From a virus, in IMG/VR virus record IMGVR_UViG_3300027857_000019, positions 1-63,022 of that record: a DNA stretch of 63,022 nucleotides; one strand, written 5' to 3'. The translations under genes were made by a program, and so were the position numbers. Below, piece by piece: positions 13,960-22,451 of the stretch; the stretch's first letter is position 1; each line of letters begins with the position of its first letter. The notes under the pieces were generated by a model, which was given only the letters and a program-made list of their open reading frames with translations, did no database searches and was not told where the DNA came from.

Positions 13960-14760
13960 ATGACAGCGGCAGAAGCGAAAAAAGAATTTGCGAAGCTGGC
14001 GAAGGAACACGGTCTCTCTGATGAACAGCAGACCGCAGTGCTTCAGGCTTTTGAGAATGAGAAATTCGCTGGCGCGGTAGCAACTGGCTATGCGCGTCAC
14101 TCCGAGTACAGCTCGGCGCTCGACAAGAAACGGGAGTTCGAAGAGAAATTGGCGACCTACGAGAAGTGGTACAAAGAACAGGCAACACCCGCAATCCAAT
14201 TCGCCAATTCCAAACTTACCGCCTTGGAAGAGTACGAGAAGCGGTTCGGCAAGTTAGACGACGAATCGACGCCTGGAGAAAAGAAGGCCGCGGCCGGCGC
14301 CGCAGGACTTACGCGCGAGGAGATTGAAAAGCTCCTGGAGCAACGGAACAATGCACTGTCGGGAGCGTTCGTGGATTACGAGCGCACGATGGGCGACATT
14401 CGGGATGAGTATCGCGACACGTTTGGAAAGCGCTTGCCAGTCGGGGAACTCGAAAAGTTCATGCGCGAACAGAAGATTACCGATCTTCAGGTCGCCTATG
14501 AACGCTGGACGAAACCTCAACTGGAGGAAGTCCGAACGAAACAGCGCGAAGAAGAGCGCAAGAAAGACAGGGAAGAGTGGGAGCGTGATTTTCGGTCCCG
14601 CAACAAGATGCCCTCGGAGCAACGTCCTGAGCCGACGACCGTCCTCGAAGACCTGACCAAAATCAGGCACCAAAAGGACTATAACGAGAACGCTCAGAAC
14701 GAAGAGGCCAAGGAAGCTTTCCTGAGTTCGATGCGCGAAACCTGGCAGAAGTCAGCGTAA
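13960..14760 (+). CDS. Scaffolding protein, 266 aa
   Basis: The ATG at 13960 follows AAAGGA. The protein is highly charged and almost wholly helical, with coiled-coil-prone segments (EKKAAAGAAGLTREEIEKLL and KQREEERKKDREEWERDF), no Cys residues and a basic/acidic C-terminal region. Composition, length and position directly before the major capsid gene fit an internal scaffold that directs procapsid assembly. Confidence 0.75.
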   Translation: MTAAEAKKEFAKLAKEHGLSDEQQTAVLQAFENEKFAGAVATGYARHSEYSSALDKKREFEEKLATYEKWYKEQATPAIQFANSKLTALEEYEKRFGKLDDESTPGEKKAAAGAAGLTREEIEKLLEQRNNALSGAFVDYERTMGDIRDEYRDTFGKRLPVGELEKFMREQKITDLQVAYERWTKPQLEEVRTKQREEERKKDREEWERDFRSRNKMPSEQRPEPTTVLEDLTKIRHQKDYNENAQNEEAKEAFLSSMRETWQKSA

Positions 14761-14810
14761 CACCCGGACCATCCTCGCTCATCCGGCACTTCAATTCATG
14801 AGGTGGCCGA

Positions 14811-16187
14811 ATGGCCGAATTAGACCAGATAAACGTAAGCACCAAACGCTTCATTCGCAAGAAGCCAAAACTGATCGACAACGTTAGCGATTGAGAGGCG
14901 TTGTATAAACCCGAGGTAATTTCATGGGACACCCACCGAAACCGGGCAACCAGAGGCAAGCGATGGAGCCGCCAGAAGGAATGCCAGTCTGCTCTAAGAG
15001 AATGGCATATTGGCTCAGGCAACATTTTGCAGCCGCAACGACTAAACCCTTGGGGCCGGAAACGGCATGTGATAGTCTGAACTGCACCGATGGGAAAGGT
15101 GCAGAGGTGACGGAAACGATCACCCGCCCGAATTGATCCGGGTTCACAAGTAACAGCAAGCTTTCAGAACGACCCGACAGCCGCTTACGCTAAAGAAAAC
15201 CTTCGAGAGGATTTCGACGGCGGGCGACTCATAGGGGAGAATTTCATCTATAACGGGCTCGTGGGCGGCTCTTACCTGCCGGGTAAGCAGTTCGACACCA
15301 CGCAGATCCAAATCGAGCAGCAAGGCCAATTCACCATAAGGTATTTCGAGGTGGGCGTTACGCTCTCCAAGGAAGACATTCAGGTGATAAACAAGGGCGA
15401 AAACGCCGCCTTCAGGCTGATCGATTCGCGCATGGAGGCCGCCTATATGACGTTGGGCGCCCACCTTGCGATTTCGCTCTACATGAGCGGAACGGGCACA
15501 ACCGCCGCTCAGCCGAATGGACTGGCTGAGGCGCTCAATGACAACACTACCGCCTCGTGGGATGGCAACCTGTATTCCACATACGGCACACTTACCCGCG
15601 GCGGCTCCATCGGTGCGGCCTACAATTCCCCGCCGACCAACGTCAACGGGACTATCGAGTACAACACGCTCGAAGAGGTCTATGGCGACTGTACTTTCGG
15701 CGCTGGCGAATTCGAACCAAACATCGGCGTTACCACTGTGAAGGGCTACTCCTACATTAAGGAGAAGTTCCAGACACAGCAACGCTTCAACGACACCCAG
15801 GACCCGAAGATCGGGTTCAACGGCCTGAAATTTAACAATTCGGTCATCATGAAATCGCGCTACGCCCCCGGTTCCTATCTGACCGGGCCATCTGGCGCGG
15901 GAACCAATGACCCGATCGCGCTCACCTATCTGCGCCAATCGCAGGGCAACCCGGCCGCCGTCTACCCAGTCGGCTCGCTTGGCAACACTGGCGAGACGCT
16001 GTTCTTCCTGAACGCGCGCAAACCGTTCATGAACTTCTACATGACCAACGATGAGGAGTACGGCATGGGCTTCACAGGGTTCAAGCCATCGGCCGGCAAC
16101 ACTCTCATCGTCGGGCAAGTCCTACTGGCCTGTAACGTGACCTTCTCGCCGCGTTATCATAGGCAGTTGTACGGAATCACGGGATAA
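14811..16187 (+). CDS. Major capsid protein, intron-split, join of 14811-14884 and 15161-16187, 366 aa
   Basis: Exon 1 (74 nt) begins at ATG 14811 after GAGGT and encodes MAELDQINVSTKRFIRKKPK followed by LIDNV. Without splicing the frame stops four codons later. Removing 14885-15160 joins GT to C and gives DNVFQNDPTAAYAKENLRED in frame, followed by FDGGRLIGENFIYNG, a run typical of HK97-fold capsid proteins of this type. Exon 2 continues without interruption for 342 codons, with the spine region, loops and a C-terminal strand (SAGNTLIVGQVLLACNVTF). A GTG at 15261 would drop 34 residues of the conserved N-terminal arm and is not the true start. Confidence 0.85.
14885..15160 (+). ncRNA. Group I self-splicing intron in the capsid gene, 276 nt
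   Basis: The 5' splice site follows U14884. Exon bases ACAACGU pair with the guide GCGUUGU at 14898-14904, giving a seven-pair P1 with the required U-G wobble at the cut. The five bases just before the guide (GAGAG, 14893-14897) pair with the first five of exon 2 (CUUUC), forming P10. The intron ends in G15160. Core elements are present: GACTA (15040-15044) pairs with TAGTC (15073-15077) as P7; GCCG-GAAA-CGGC near 15055-15066 is a P8 hairpin with a GNRA loop; CTGCACC and GGTGCAG (about 15082-15104) form P9. No homing endonuclease is encoded inside. Confidence 0.85.
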
Positions 16188-16199
16188 GGAGACAATCAC

Positions 16200-16730
16200 A
16201 TGCCATACCGACAAGAAGTGCCTCATCTCGGAGTGACCGGCAACCCGGACACCTTCAACGTTGCTACCCTTCCGTATCCAGGACAGGCCGGCAACACTTT
16301 CCAGTGGAACGGAAACACTTACACCATTGTACAGCTCGATCCTGGAGCGACGCCGCCGATAATCGGCCAAGTCATGTTCTGGATGACAAAGACGGGCTTA
16401 ACGCCGCAAGTGACCAACGTAGTGGCGAACGCAGTCAACGGCGCGACTACGAACGCCTGGCGCAATGAAGTGGCGGGAATCATTCGCAATATCGCCACGG
16501 CCGGAAATTGGATTTGCATGCTGATTCAGGGCAGCAATATCCCGGTTTTGATTACCGGGGTGAGCCCAGGCATCGGAGATATGGCCGTCGCGAATGTCGC
16601 AGCCAGTGTCGGAGTTGCGCTAAATATCGCAGCGGGAACGGCGCCGACGTACCAGACAATCGGCGTCTTTCGATCCACGTTCACCGGCAACCTGGCGAAC
16701 TGCGACGTTAACATCGAGAATCTGCTGTAA
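16200..16730 (+). CDS. Putative virion protein, 176 aa
   Basis: The ATG at 16200 follows AAGGAG closely after the capsid stop. The protein is low in charge and rich in Asn, Thr, Val and Ala (VTNVVANAVNGATTNAWRN), a composition typical of beta-rich virion components such as head-decoration proteins. No family is recognised; the structural role rests on position. Confidence 0.6.
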   Translation: MPYRQEVPHLGVTGNPDTFNVATLPYPGQAGNTFQWNGNTYTIVQLDPGATPPIIGQVMFWMTKTGLTPQVTNVVANAVNGATTNAWRNEVAGIIRNIATAGNWICMLIQGSNIPVLITGVSPGIGDMAVANVAASVGVALNIAAGTAPTYQTIGVFRSTFTGNLANCDVNIENLL

Positions 16731-16741
16731 AAGGAGGATGA

Positions 16742-16990
16742 ATGGCAGCAGTCACAGTCAACACCAAACCGTCCGAAAACGTTATCGGGAACCAGCGTCA
16801 AATGCTATACCCGAGCGTCACATTCACAACAGGGCAAACCTTGGACGTACCGCTTCGTAAGGTGCTCTCGTTCAATGCCGATCCAAACTCCGCGCTTACC
16901 GCAGTCGCCTACGCGGCAATAACGGGAGGCACGCGGATTACACTAACGGGCAGTGGAACAGCTTCAAAGTTAGAAGTCGTCGGCCACTGA
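16742..16990 (+). CDS. Small putative virion protein, 82 aa
   Basis: The ATG at 16742 has a strong AAAGGAGG ribosome site. The protein is a short beta-rich sequence (VTFTTGQTLDVPLRKVLSFN, GGTRITLTGSGT). Position between capsid and neck genes suggests a decoration or head-completion protein. Confidence 0.6.
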   Translation: MAAVTVNTKPSENVIGNQRQMLYPSVTFTTGQTLDVPLRKVLSFNADPNSALTAVAYAAITGGTRITLTGSGTASKLEVVGH

Positions 16991-16993
16991 CCC

Positions 16994-18220
16994 ATGGTCG
17001 ATCAATTTGCTGATATCTGGGGGGCGGTGCATCTTCGCTGCCCCTCAGCGGGGCCAGTGCTTTCGCAGAATCTCGTCCGTAACGCCTTTCGGCGCATTGC
17101 GGAAAGTCGGCGATGGAGTTGGCTCATCAAGCCCGGAGAATTCATCGTCCCAAATTTGTATAACACCGGCGTTGTGGCCCTTAATATCGGATCGTCACTC
17201 GTGACCGGCAGCGGCACCGCATGGACGCAAGCGATGGTCGGCCAGCAGTTCCGGTGTGGAACCACGGGGCCGATTTACGATATTCAGCAAGTGCTTTCCG
17301 GGACCCAATTGCTGCTGAACCAGCCTTGGGCGTTCACGCAATCATTTACCGCAACTCCCTATCAGATTTACCAGTGCTACTTCACACCTCCGAGCGATTT
17401 TCATGCGTTCACGACGCTATGGGACCCGAACTATAATTGGCAGCTCAACCTCAATATCGACCAGCGCCAGATCAATGCCTACGACGCGCAACGCGCCAAT
17501 TTTCAGCAAGCCTATGTCGTGAGCTTTCGCGATTATGCGCTCGGCTACCAGGGCAATGTTTCGCAGCCCTTGCAAATCATCGGGACTGGCAATGCTCCGG
17601 CGTTGATGGGCAATACCTCCTACACGGCCCCGGCGAACGGCCTCTATGCGATCAAAGTAACAACTGGCGGCGCGGCAGGAACCGCGACGTTTACGTGGTC
17701 CTTCAACGGTGGCGCGATGTCGGGGAATGTGACCACCGATGGAGTGATCGGCAATCCGCTCAGCAACGGCGTTGGAATTTACTGGCCGGTAGGTTTCACG
17801 TTCAACATTAACGATATCTTCATCGTGCAGGCGACGCCGCAGGCAACTACGGGCTTGCCGCGGTACGAACTTTGGCCGCATAATCAGAGCCCTTACGTCT
17901 ATCCCTTCCTATACGAATCCAGACCGCCTGATTTGGATGATCCCGGTGCCACGCTACCGCTGTACATTCGCGGAGACGTGCTAATGGAAGCGGCACTCGG
18001 CGATCTCGCGCGTTGGCCTGGCACGGCGGAACAGCCTAATCCTTACTTCAACTTGCCACTAGCACAGGTGCAGCAAGGCCGCGTGGACAAAATGATTATG
18101 GAATTAGAGCGCCAGGATGATGAGGTTTACGTCCAGTCAGTGAGTTACGATATTTCCCAACTTCCCTTCGCGCCACTTCCTTGGGGCGATTCAAACTGGT
18201 TGCAGAGTCACGCCGTTTAA
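16994..18220 (+). CDS. Putative head-tail adaptor with inserted beta domain, 408 aa
   Basis: The N-terminal 50 residues (ADIWGAVHLRCPSAGPVLSQ, then FRRIAESRRWSWL) and the C-terminal 90 residues (LYIRGDVLMEAALGDLARWPG, reading IRGDVLMEAALGDLARW, and KMIMELERQDDEVY) are helical and look like the two parts of a neck/adaptor protein that docks on the portal. The region between, about residues 65-300, is beta-rich and low in charge, and may be an inserted domain. The adaptor call rests on the helical ends and the position two genes after the capsid. Confidence 0.5.
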   Translation: MVDQFADIWGAVHLRCPSAGPVLSQNLVRNAFRRIAESRRWSWLIKPGEFIVPNLYNTGVVALNIGSSLVTGSGTAWTQAMVGQQFRCGTTGPIYDIQQVLSGTQLLLNQPWAFTQSFTATPYQIYQCYFTPPSDFHAFTTLWDPNYNWQLNLNIDQRQINAYDAQRANFQQAYVVSFRDYALGYQGNVSQPLQIIGTGNAPALMGNTSYTAPANGLYAIKVTTGGAAGTATFTWSFNGGAMSGNVTTDGVIGNPLSNGVGIYWPVGFTFNINDIFIVQATPQATTGLPRYELWPHNQSPYVYPFLYESRPPDLDDPGATLPLYIRGDVLMEAALGDLARWPGTAEQPNPYFNLPLAQVQQGRVDKMIMELERQDDEVYVQSVSYDISQLPFAPLPWGDSNWLQSHAV

Positions 18221-18236
18221 AGTACGATAAGCATTC

Positions 18237-19442
18237 ATGCTTCCAGCCACTACGGCGTCATGCCCCGGTCTCGCCCCTACGCAACCCAATTGGGAATACA
18301 GTCGCCTTATTGAGCAGGGCATCCAAGCGCGACTAAAAGGCGACTTCAATACTGCTACTGCTTGCATTCTGAAGGCTATTCGCTTAGACCCGGAGCGCGT
18401 GGCAGGCTATCACAACTTTGGAATAGTCGCCACAGATCAGGGCGATTTCATGACCGCAGGCCGGTGCTCTGAATTGGCATGGGAGCGCTCTGAAGGATGC
18501 GGAGATCAGATCCGCAAGCAAATAGGGCTAGGCTTGGCGCAAAACTTGATGCGGTTGGGGGAATTCGAGACAGCGGGACCACTGTGGGAGTACGGACGGC
18601 TGAGAGCGAGTTGGTGGCCGTCGCTCGGCAGCCAAGTATGGGACGGGAGTCCCGGTAAGCGCGTAGTGGTAATTCCAGAGGGCGGATACGGCGACTTCTT
18701 CATGTTCCATCGCTGGCTACAGTTGCTCAAAGCACGTTCTGAACGTGTACGGTTGGTGATTTGGCGGCAACTTGCCGATTGGTGCGATTGGGCGGCGCTC
18801 GGCGTCGATGAGGTCACGATCGCAGAAGGCGGCAAGGTTCCCTTCGATGTCAAGACGTTCGATCTCGAAGAGGTCTCCATCTCGCTTATGAGCCTGCCCA
18901 TCATCCTCGGCATGAAGAAATGGACCGATATTCCGGCCATCGCCCCCAGGAAGAAAACTATCGGTCGCTACGGACCCTTGCGCATCGGTTTTTGTTGGCG
19001 CTCTGAGGAGAATACTAGCCCCGTGCGCACCAAGTCTCTGCCGGTTACTGTTGCCGATGCCATCTGCCAAAAACTGCGCGACCCGCAACCTATGTTTTCC
19101 TTGTCGCCTCAACGTGCTGGCCTTCATAACGCTGATGAATTCCGCGAACCGGGAGCGCTAACAATAGAATCTGATTGCATGGCCTCCTGGCGAACAACTG
19201 CAGATTACATCAGTTCGATGGACTTCGTTCTGACTGTTGATACTGCGGTCGCGCATCTGGCCGGATTACTGGGCGTGCCGACTCTGATTCTTTTGCCGAA
19301 ATCTTCCTGCTGGCGGTGGGGGATGCCGGAGCGAACCGTTGATCCGTGGTACGGCGGGCACGTGACATATTATCGGCAACCGAAGCCTCGCGAATGGGAT
19401 GCAGAGGATATCGTCAGGGCGCTCACAGAGAGGTTGCGGTGA
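18237..19442 (+). CDS. TPR-containing glycosyltransferase-like protein, 401 aa
   Basis: Residues 20-95 contain TPR-type helical repeats (GDFNTATACILKAIRLDPER). The C-terminal half has a GT-B-like nucleotide-sugar region, with IGFCWRSEEN and the segment DYISSMDFVLTVDTAVAHLA followed by GLLGVPTLIL, which matches glycosyltransferase family 9/TPR proteins. It would transfer a sugar onto a phage or host acceptor. It starts a five-gene sugar module inserted between head and tail genes. The exact sugar is unknown, but a GDP-fucose synthase lies in the same module. Confidence 0.75.
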   Translation: MLPATTASCPGLAPTQPNWEYSRLIEQGIQARLKGDFNTATACILKAIRLDPERVAGYHNFGIVATDQGDFMTAGRCSELAWERSEGCGDQIRKQIGLGLAQNLMRLGEFETAGPLWEYGRLRASWWPSLGSQVWDGSPGKRVVVIPEGGYGDFFMFHRWLQLLKARSERVRLVIWRQLADWCDWAALGVDEVTIAEGGKVPFDVKTFDLEEVSISLMSLPIILGMKKWTDIPAIAPRKKTIGRYGPLRIGFCWRSEENTSPVRTKSLPVTVADAICQKLRDPQPMFSLSPQRAGLHNADEFREPGALTIESDCMASWRTTADYISSMDFVLTVDTAVAHLAGLLGVPTLILLPKSSCWRWGMPERTVDPWYGGHVTYYRQPKPREWDAEDIVRALTERLR

Positions 19443-20272
19443 ATATCGTCACGGTTTCCACATGTCGGCGCCCGTTTCACACGCGACTATGCCTGGAATC
19501 CATTTGTCGCGCCCAACGCTGGCATCCGTGGGCTGATAAGATAGCCGTCTGTTGGAATTTGGACCGCAGCGAAGACCTTGCGCGAGAAGTCGAAGGAGTC
19601 ATCGAGAGGAACCCCGATATTCCTTTGCAAGTGTGGTGCGAACCAACATCGGTCGCAAGTGCACACGATGCCTCTGGCTGGATGCTTTCGACCGCCTTCG
19701 ATCTCGGGGCACGTTGCACTCTGTACGTCGAGGATGACGTGATTCTGGGCGTCGATTCATTCGTAGTGCTCGACTGGTGTCAGCAAGCGCTAGCAGCAGG
19801 CCGACTATCCGATAAGATAATTGGCTGCACACTCTACCACGAGACGATCCCGGCGCACTACACTGAACGGCCGCCAGATCCGCGCTTGCTTCACTTGTGC
19901 CCCGGAATCAATACCTGCGGGGGAACCGCATTCTTTCGTGAGCCTTACTTGCAATGCCTGAAACCCGATTGGAACTGCAAGCAGGTCGAGCCGAAAGGGT
20001 TCGATTATTCGGCTCACTATCTGATGTACCGCCACGGGCTTTACATGGTCTACCCGGATTATGGGCGATCGATGAACTGCGGATTTACCGCGGGCTCGAT
20101 AGCGCAGGAGACTTGGGCGCAGTACTTTGGCCGCTCGATCTGGGTACAGACGCACGATGCGGCAAGATCGCCAGAAGAGTTGCGGATCGACGTAAACGGG
20201 CCGGACAGCTACCCCGGACTTGTCCGGGAGACATGGATGGTCGCCGAATTGGAGTACAGAGGACTGCTATGA
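19439..20272 (+). CDS. Glycosyltransferase, GT-A-like, 277 aa
   Basis: The GTG at 19439 overlaps the upstream stop (GTGA) and has AGAGG before it. The protein opens NIVTVSTCRRP, like GT-A enzymes, and has the metal-binding motif LYVEDDVILG at about residues 95-104. Aromatic residues in the C-terminal half (YPDYGRSMNCGFTAGS) could line an acceptor site. Likely acts in the cytoplasm on a nucleotide sugar. Acceptor unknown. Confidence 0.75.
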   Translation: MNIVTVSTCRRPFHTRLCLESICRAQRWHPWADKIAVCWNLDRSEDLAREVEGVIERNPDIPLQVWCEPTSVASAHDASGWMLSTAFDLGARCTLYVEDDVILGVDSFVVLDWCQQALAAGRLSDKIIGCTLYHETIPAHYTERPPDPRLLHLCPGINTCGGTAFFREPYLQCLKPDWNCKQVEPKGFDYSAHYLMYRHGLYMVYPDYGRSMNCGFTAGSIAQETWAQYFGRSIWVQTHDAARSPEELRIDVNGPDSYPGLVRETWMVAELEYRGLL

Positions 20273-20478
20273 ACTTCGAACCAAAAGCTGATTGCGTTTG
20301 CGGACACGCTTACGAGAAGCATGGCGGGGATACCGAATGCCCCGGTTACACGGGATGCAGGGATCTCGATTGTAGTTGCCATGTGTTCGAATTGAAAGAA
20401 GAATTAGAGCCGAAGGCTAGCGACCGTTTCTGGGCGCATGTCGAAACGATGCTATTAAACCGAGAGAGGAATCAGTGA
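20269..20478 (+). CDS. Small cysteine-rich protein, 69 aa
   Basis: The ATG at 20269 overlaps the upstream stop. The first 40 residues hold a zinc-binding-like cluster (CVCGHAYEKHGGDTECPGYT, then CRDLDCSCHVF); the rest is an acidic helix. It lies inside the sugar-modification module, and any link to it is positional only. Confidence 0.6.
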   Translation: MNFEPKADCVCGHAYEKHGGDTECPGYTGCRDLDCSCHVFELKEELEPKASDRFWAHVETMLLNRERNQ

Positions 20479-21176
20479 GCAACTATAAGCCCGACTATTG
20501 GCAGACAGTCCCAGGCTGGTTTGATTGGATGGATCTCTACGATGAGGTCGCCCTTACCACTCCGCCAGGGTCGCTTGTAGTGGAGGTCGGTGTTGCCTTC
20601 GGGCGATCGCTGCTTTACCTTGCACAGCGCATCAAGGAGACCGGCAAGGACATCCAGGTCGTCGCGGTGGACCGCTGGCAACCATACCCAGAGCACCACT
20701 TTATCTACCAGGAGGATGCGCCGATAGTCGAATCGGAGCGGGTTGCCTACGAGTGCGCCAAGCGGCATGGTGGCGTGTTCCCGGCGTTCTGCTACCACCT
20801 GTACGAATCGGGATTGGCCGATTGGGTGAATGTTGTACGGGCGGATAGCGTGAAAGCCGCTCGTATGTTTGAAAATTGGGCACAGAACATATATGATGGA
20901 CACCCTACCAAACAACCGCATTTCGTATTTATCGACGCCGAACACGAAGCGCAAGCAGTAGATTTAGACTTACACGCATGGTGGGATGAGGTAAAGCCTG
21001 AATGGGCGGCCGGTCACGATTACAATCGCGGCTCCGACATTCATTTCCCCGGCGTGTGGAAGACGGTAGACGCCAAATTTGGTCAGGAAAATGTGGAGTG
21101 GCGAGGACAAACCTGCTGGGTTGTTCGCCGTTCGCACTTGGAGAGAACTTCAGAAGTGAATTCAATGGTTGTATGA
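20475..21176 (+). CDS. SAM-dependent methyltransferase, 233 aa
   Basis: The GTG at 20475 overlaps the upstream stop. Motif I of a class I methyltransferase is clear (VVEVGVAFGRSLLYLAQ), followed by VVAVDRWQP and the later segment FVFIDAEHEAQAVDLDLHAWW, as in family 24-like methyltransferases that act on sugars or small molecules. In this setting it may methylate the glycan made by the neighbouring enzymes. Confidence 0.75.
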   Translation: MSNYKPDYWQTVPGWFDWMDLYDEVALTTPPGSLVVEVGVAFGRSLLYLAQRIKETGKDIQVVAVDRWQPYPEHHFIYQEDAPIVESERVAYECAKRHGGVFPAFCYHLYESGLADWVNVVRADSVKAARMFENWAQNIYDGHPTKQPHFVFIDAEHEAQAVDLDLHAWWDEVKPEWAAGHDYNRGSDIHFPGVWKTVDAKFGQENVEWRGQTCWVVRRSHLERTSEVNSMVV

Positions 21177-21301
21177 AAACTCGACGACACCATAACAACG
21201 ACGGGCGGAAACAGATTCAAAGTGGAGGAACGACTAAGGCGCTTAAGAGAATAGCTAAAAAGTTACACCTTCGATTTGTCGGGGCAAAGTTCAAAACATG
21301 A
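21173..21301 (+). CDS. Small basic peptide, 42 aa
   Basis: ATG 21173 and TGA 21299 both form ATGA overlaps with neighbours, the same spacing as other genes of the module. The peptide is very basic (MKTRRHHNNDGRKQIQSGG, then KALKRIAKKLHLRF). Function unknown. Confidence 0.5.
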   Translation: MKTRRHHNNDGRKQIQSGGTTKALKRIAKKLHLRFVGAKFKT

Positions 21302-22224
21302 AGGCCTGCATCTTGGGACATAGCGGCATGGTCGGCTCGGCGCTGATGCGCAAGTTGGGTAATCTGCGTCACGCAGATGTGCTTATTGATTGCGGCGATT
21401 TACGCGACCAGCGCCACACACGCGAGCTTGTAGCGGGGTTGCTGAATCTTGGCGCAACTCACATATTCTTGTGTGCGGCGAAGGTGGGCGGCATCCAAGC
21501 CAACCTCAGCTATCCGGCCGAGTTCATCGAAGACAACCTTCGCATCGAGTTGAACGTGATCGAAATGGCGCGGAGATGCGACGCGCGGCTGGTCTACTTC
21601 GGCTCCTCCTGCATCTACCCACGAGACGCCCAGCAGCCAATCCCGGAAGAGGCGCTGATGACCGGACCACTCGAGCCGAGCAATGAGCCCTATGCGATCG
21701 CGAAAATCGCGGGAATCAAAATGCTTCAGGCGTATGAAAAGCAGTACGGCATGAAGTCTTTGATTCTGATGCCGTGCAACCTCTACGGGCCGGGGGATAA
21801 CTTCGACTTGGAGACGGGCCACGTGCTGCCCTCACTCATTAGGCGATTTGTGGAGGCGAAGGAGTCCGGCGCCGAGAGTGTGACGCTGTGGGGCACAGGG
21901 GTAGCGCGGCGCGAGTTCCTGCATGTGGACGATCTGGCGGAAGCGGCAGTGTACTTGGCCGAGTCCGGCGTAACGGGCATGGTGAATGTGGGCAAGGGAA
22001 CCGATCAGACTATCGGGGCGCTGGCTAACATGATCCGCTTGGTGGTGGGCTACACGGGATTGATCGGCTACGATCCTAACAAGCCGGATGGCACGCCACG
22101 CAAACTGCTCGACATCTCCAGGCTGCGCCAGTGCATGACGTGGACGCCTCGCACGGTGCGCGAGGGCATCGAGGAGACCTTGGCGTGGTATCTTCAATCA
22201 CTGAAACAACCCTGCATGGTGTAA
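21298..22224 (+). CDS. fcl: GDP-L-fucose synthase-like epimerase/reductase, 308 aa
   Basis: The N-terminus GHSGMVGSALMRKL is the NADP-binding motif of GDP-4-keto-6-deoxymannose epimerase/reductase. The catalytic Ser (FGSSCIYP) and the Tyr-Lys pair (PYAIAKIAG) are present, as is HVDDLAEA in the C-terminal domain. Length matches the family. The enzyme would make GDP-L-fucose or a related deoxysugar in the cytoplasm for the two transferases encoded just upstream. The GDP-mannose dehydratase needed before it is not in the genome and must come from the host. Confidence 0.85.
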   Translation: MKACILGHSGMVGSALMRKLGNLRHADVLIDCGDLRDQRHTRELVAGLLNLGATHIFLCAAKVGGIQANLSYPAEFIEDNLRIELNVIEMARRCDARLVYFGSSCIYPRDAQQPIPEEALMTGPLEPSNEPYAIAKIAGIKMLQAYEKQYGMKSLILMPCNLYGPGDNFDLETGHVLPSLIRRFVEAKESGAESVTLWGTGVARREFLHVDDLAEAAVYLAESGVTGMVNVGKGTDQTIGALANMIRLVVGYTGLIGYDPNKPDGTPRKLLDISRLRQCMTWTPRTVREGIEETLAWYLQSLKQPCMV

Positions 22225-22236
22225 ACTTGATTTACA
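22220..22236 (+). promoter_or_regulatory. TGTAAAC-type 17-bp site, copy C
   Basis: TGTAAAC-TTG-ATTTACA differs from the perfect palindrome at one position. It overlaps the stop codon of the fucose synthase gene and lies 32 bases before the ATG at 22252. With TAAACT as -10, the transcript would start near 22234, just before the AAAGGAG ribosome site. Confidence 0.6.
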
Positions 22237-22251
22237 GAAAGGAGCATCTGA

Positions 22252-22443
22252 ATGGCTAAATACGAGAAAGACTTAATCACCAGCCCATCAGCGTTCAAGC
22301 GTGAGGAATCGTGCAAGCCGCCCAAGGGAACGCAGGTAAACGGGGCGGTCGGTTACGGCGTCCCAGAGCGCACTCACAGCAAGAATGCTGTAGAGGAAGT
22401 TACATACGATCACAACAGTCCAGAGAAAAAGGGAGATCTGTAA
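22252..22443 (+). CDS. Small hypothetical protein, 63 aa
   Basis: The ATG at 22252 follows AAAGGAG. The protein is polar and charged (MAKYEKDLITSPSAFKREE) and probably disordered. It is the first gene of the tail block behind the copy C site. Function unknown. Confidence 0.6.
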   Translation: MAKYEKDLITSPSAFKREESCKPPKGTQVNGAVGYGVPERTHSKNAVEEVTYDHNSPEKKGDL

Positions 22444-22451
22444 GGGCGTGA

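Noticed and set aside
14924-15136. 70-aa reading frame between the two capsid exons
   Set aside because: It lies over the P3-P9 core of the group I intron; the bases are explained by ribozyme pairing, and the protein resembles no known family.
15261-16187. GTG at 15261 as start of the major capsid protein
   Set aside because: The frame is open upstream to the intron border and encodes the conserved FQNDPTAAYAKENLRED arm; splicing gives a complete N-terminus with a good ribosome site at 14811.
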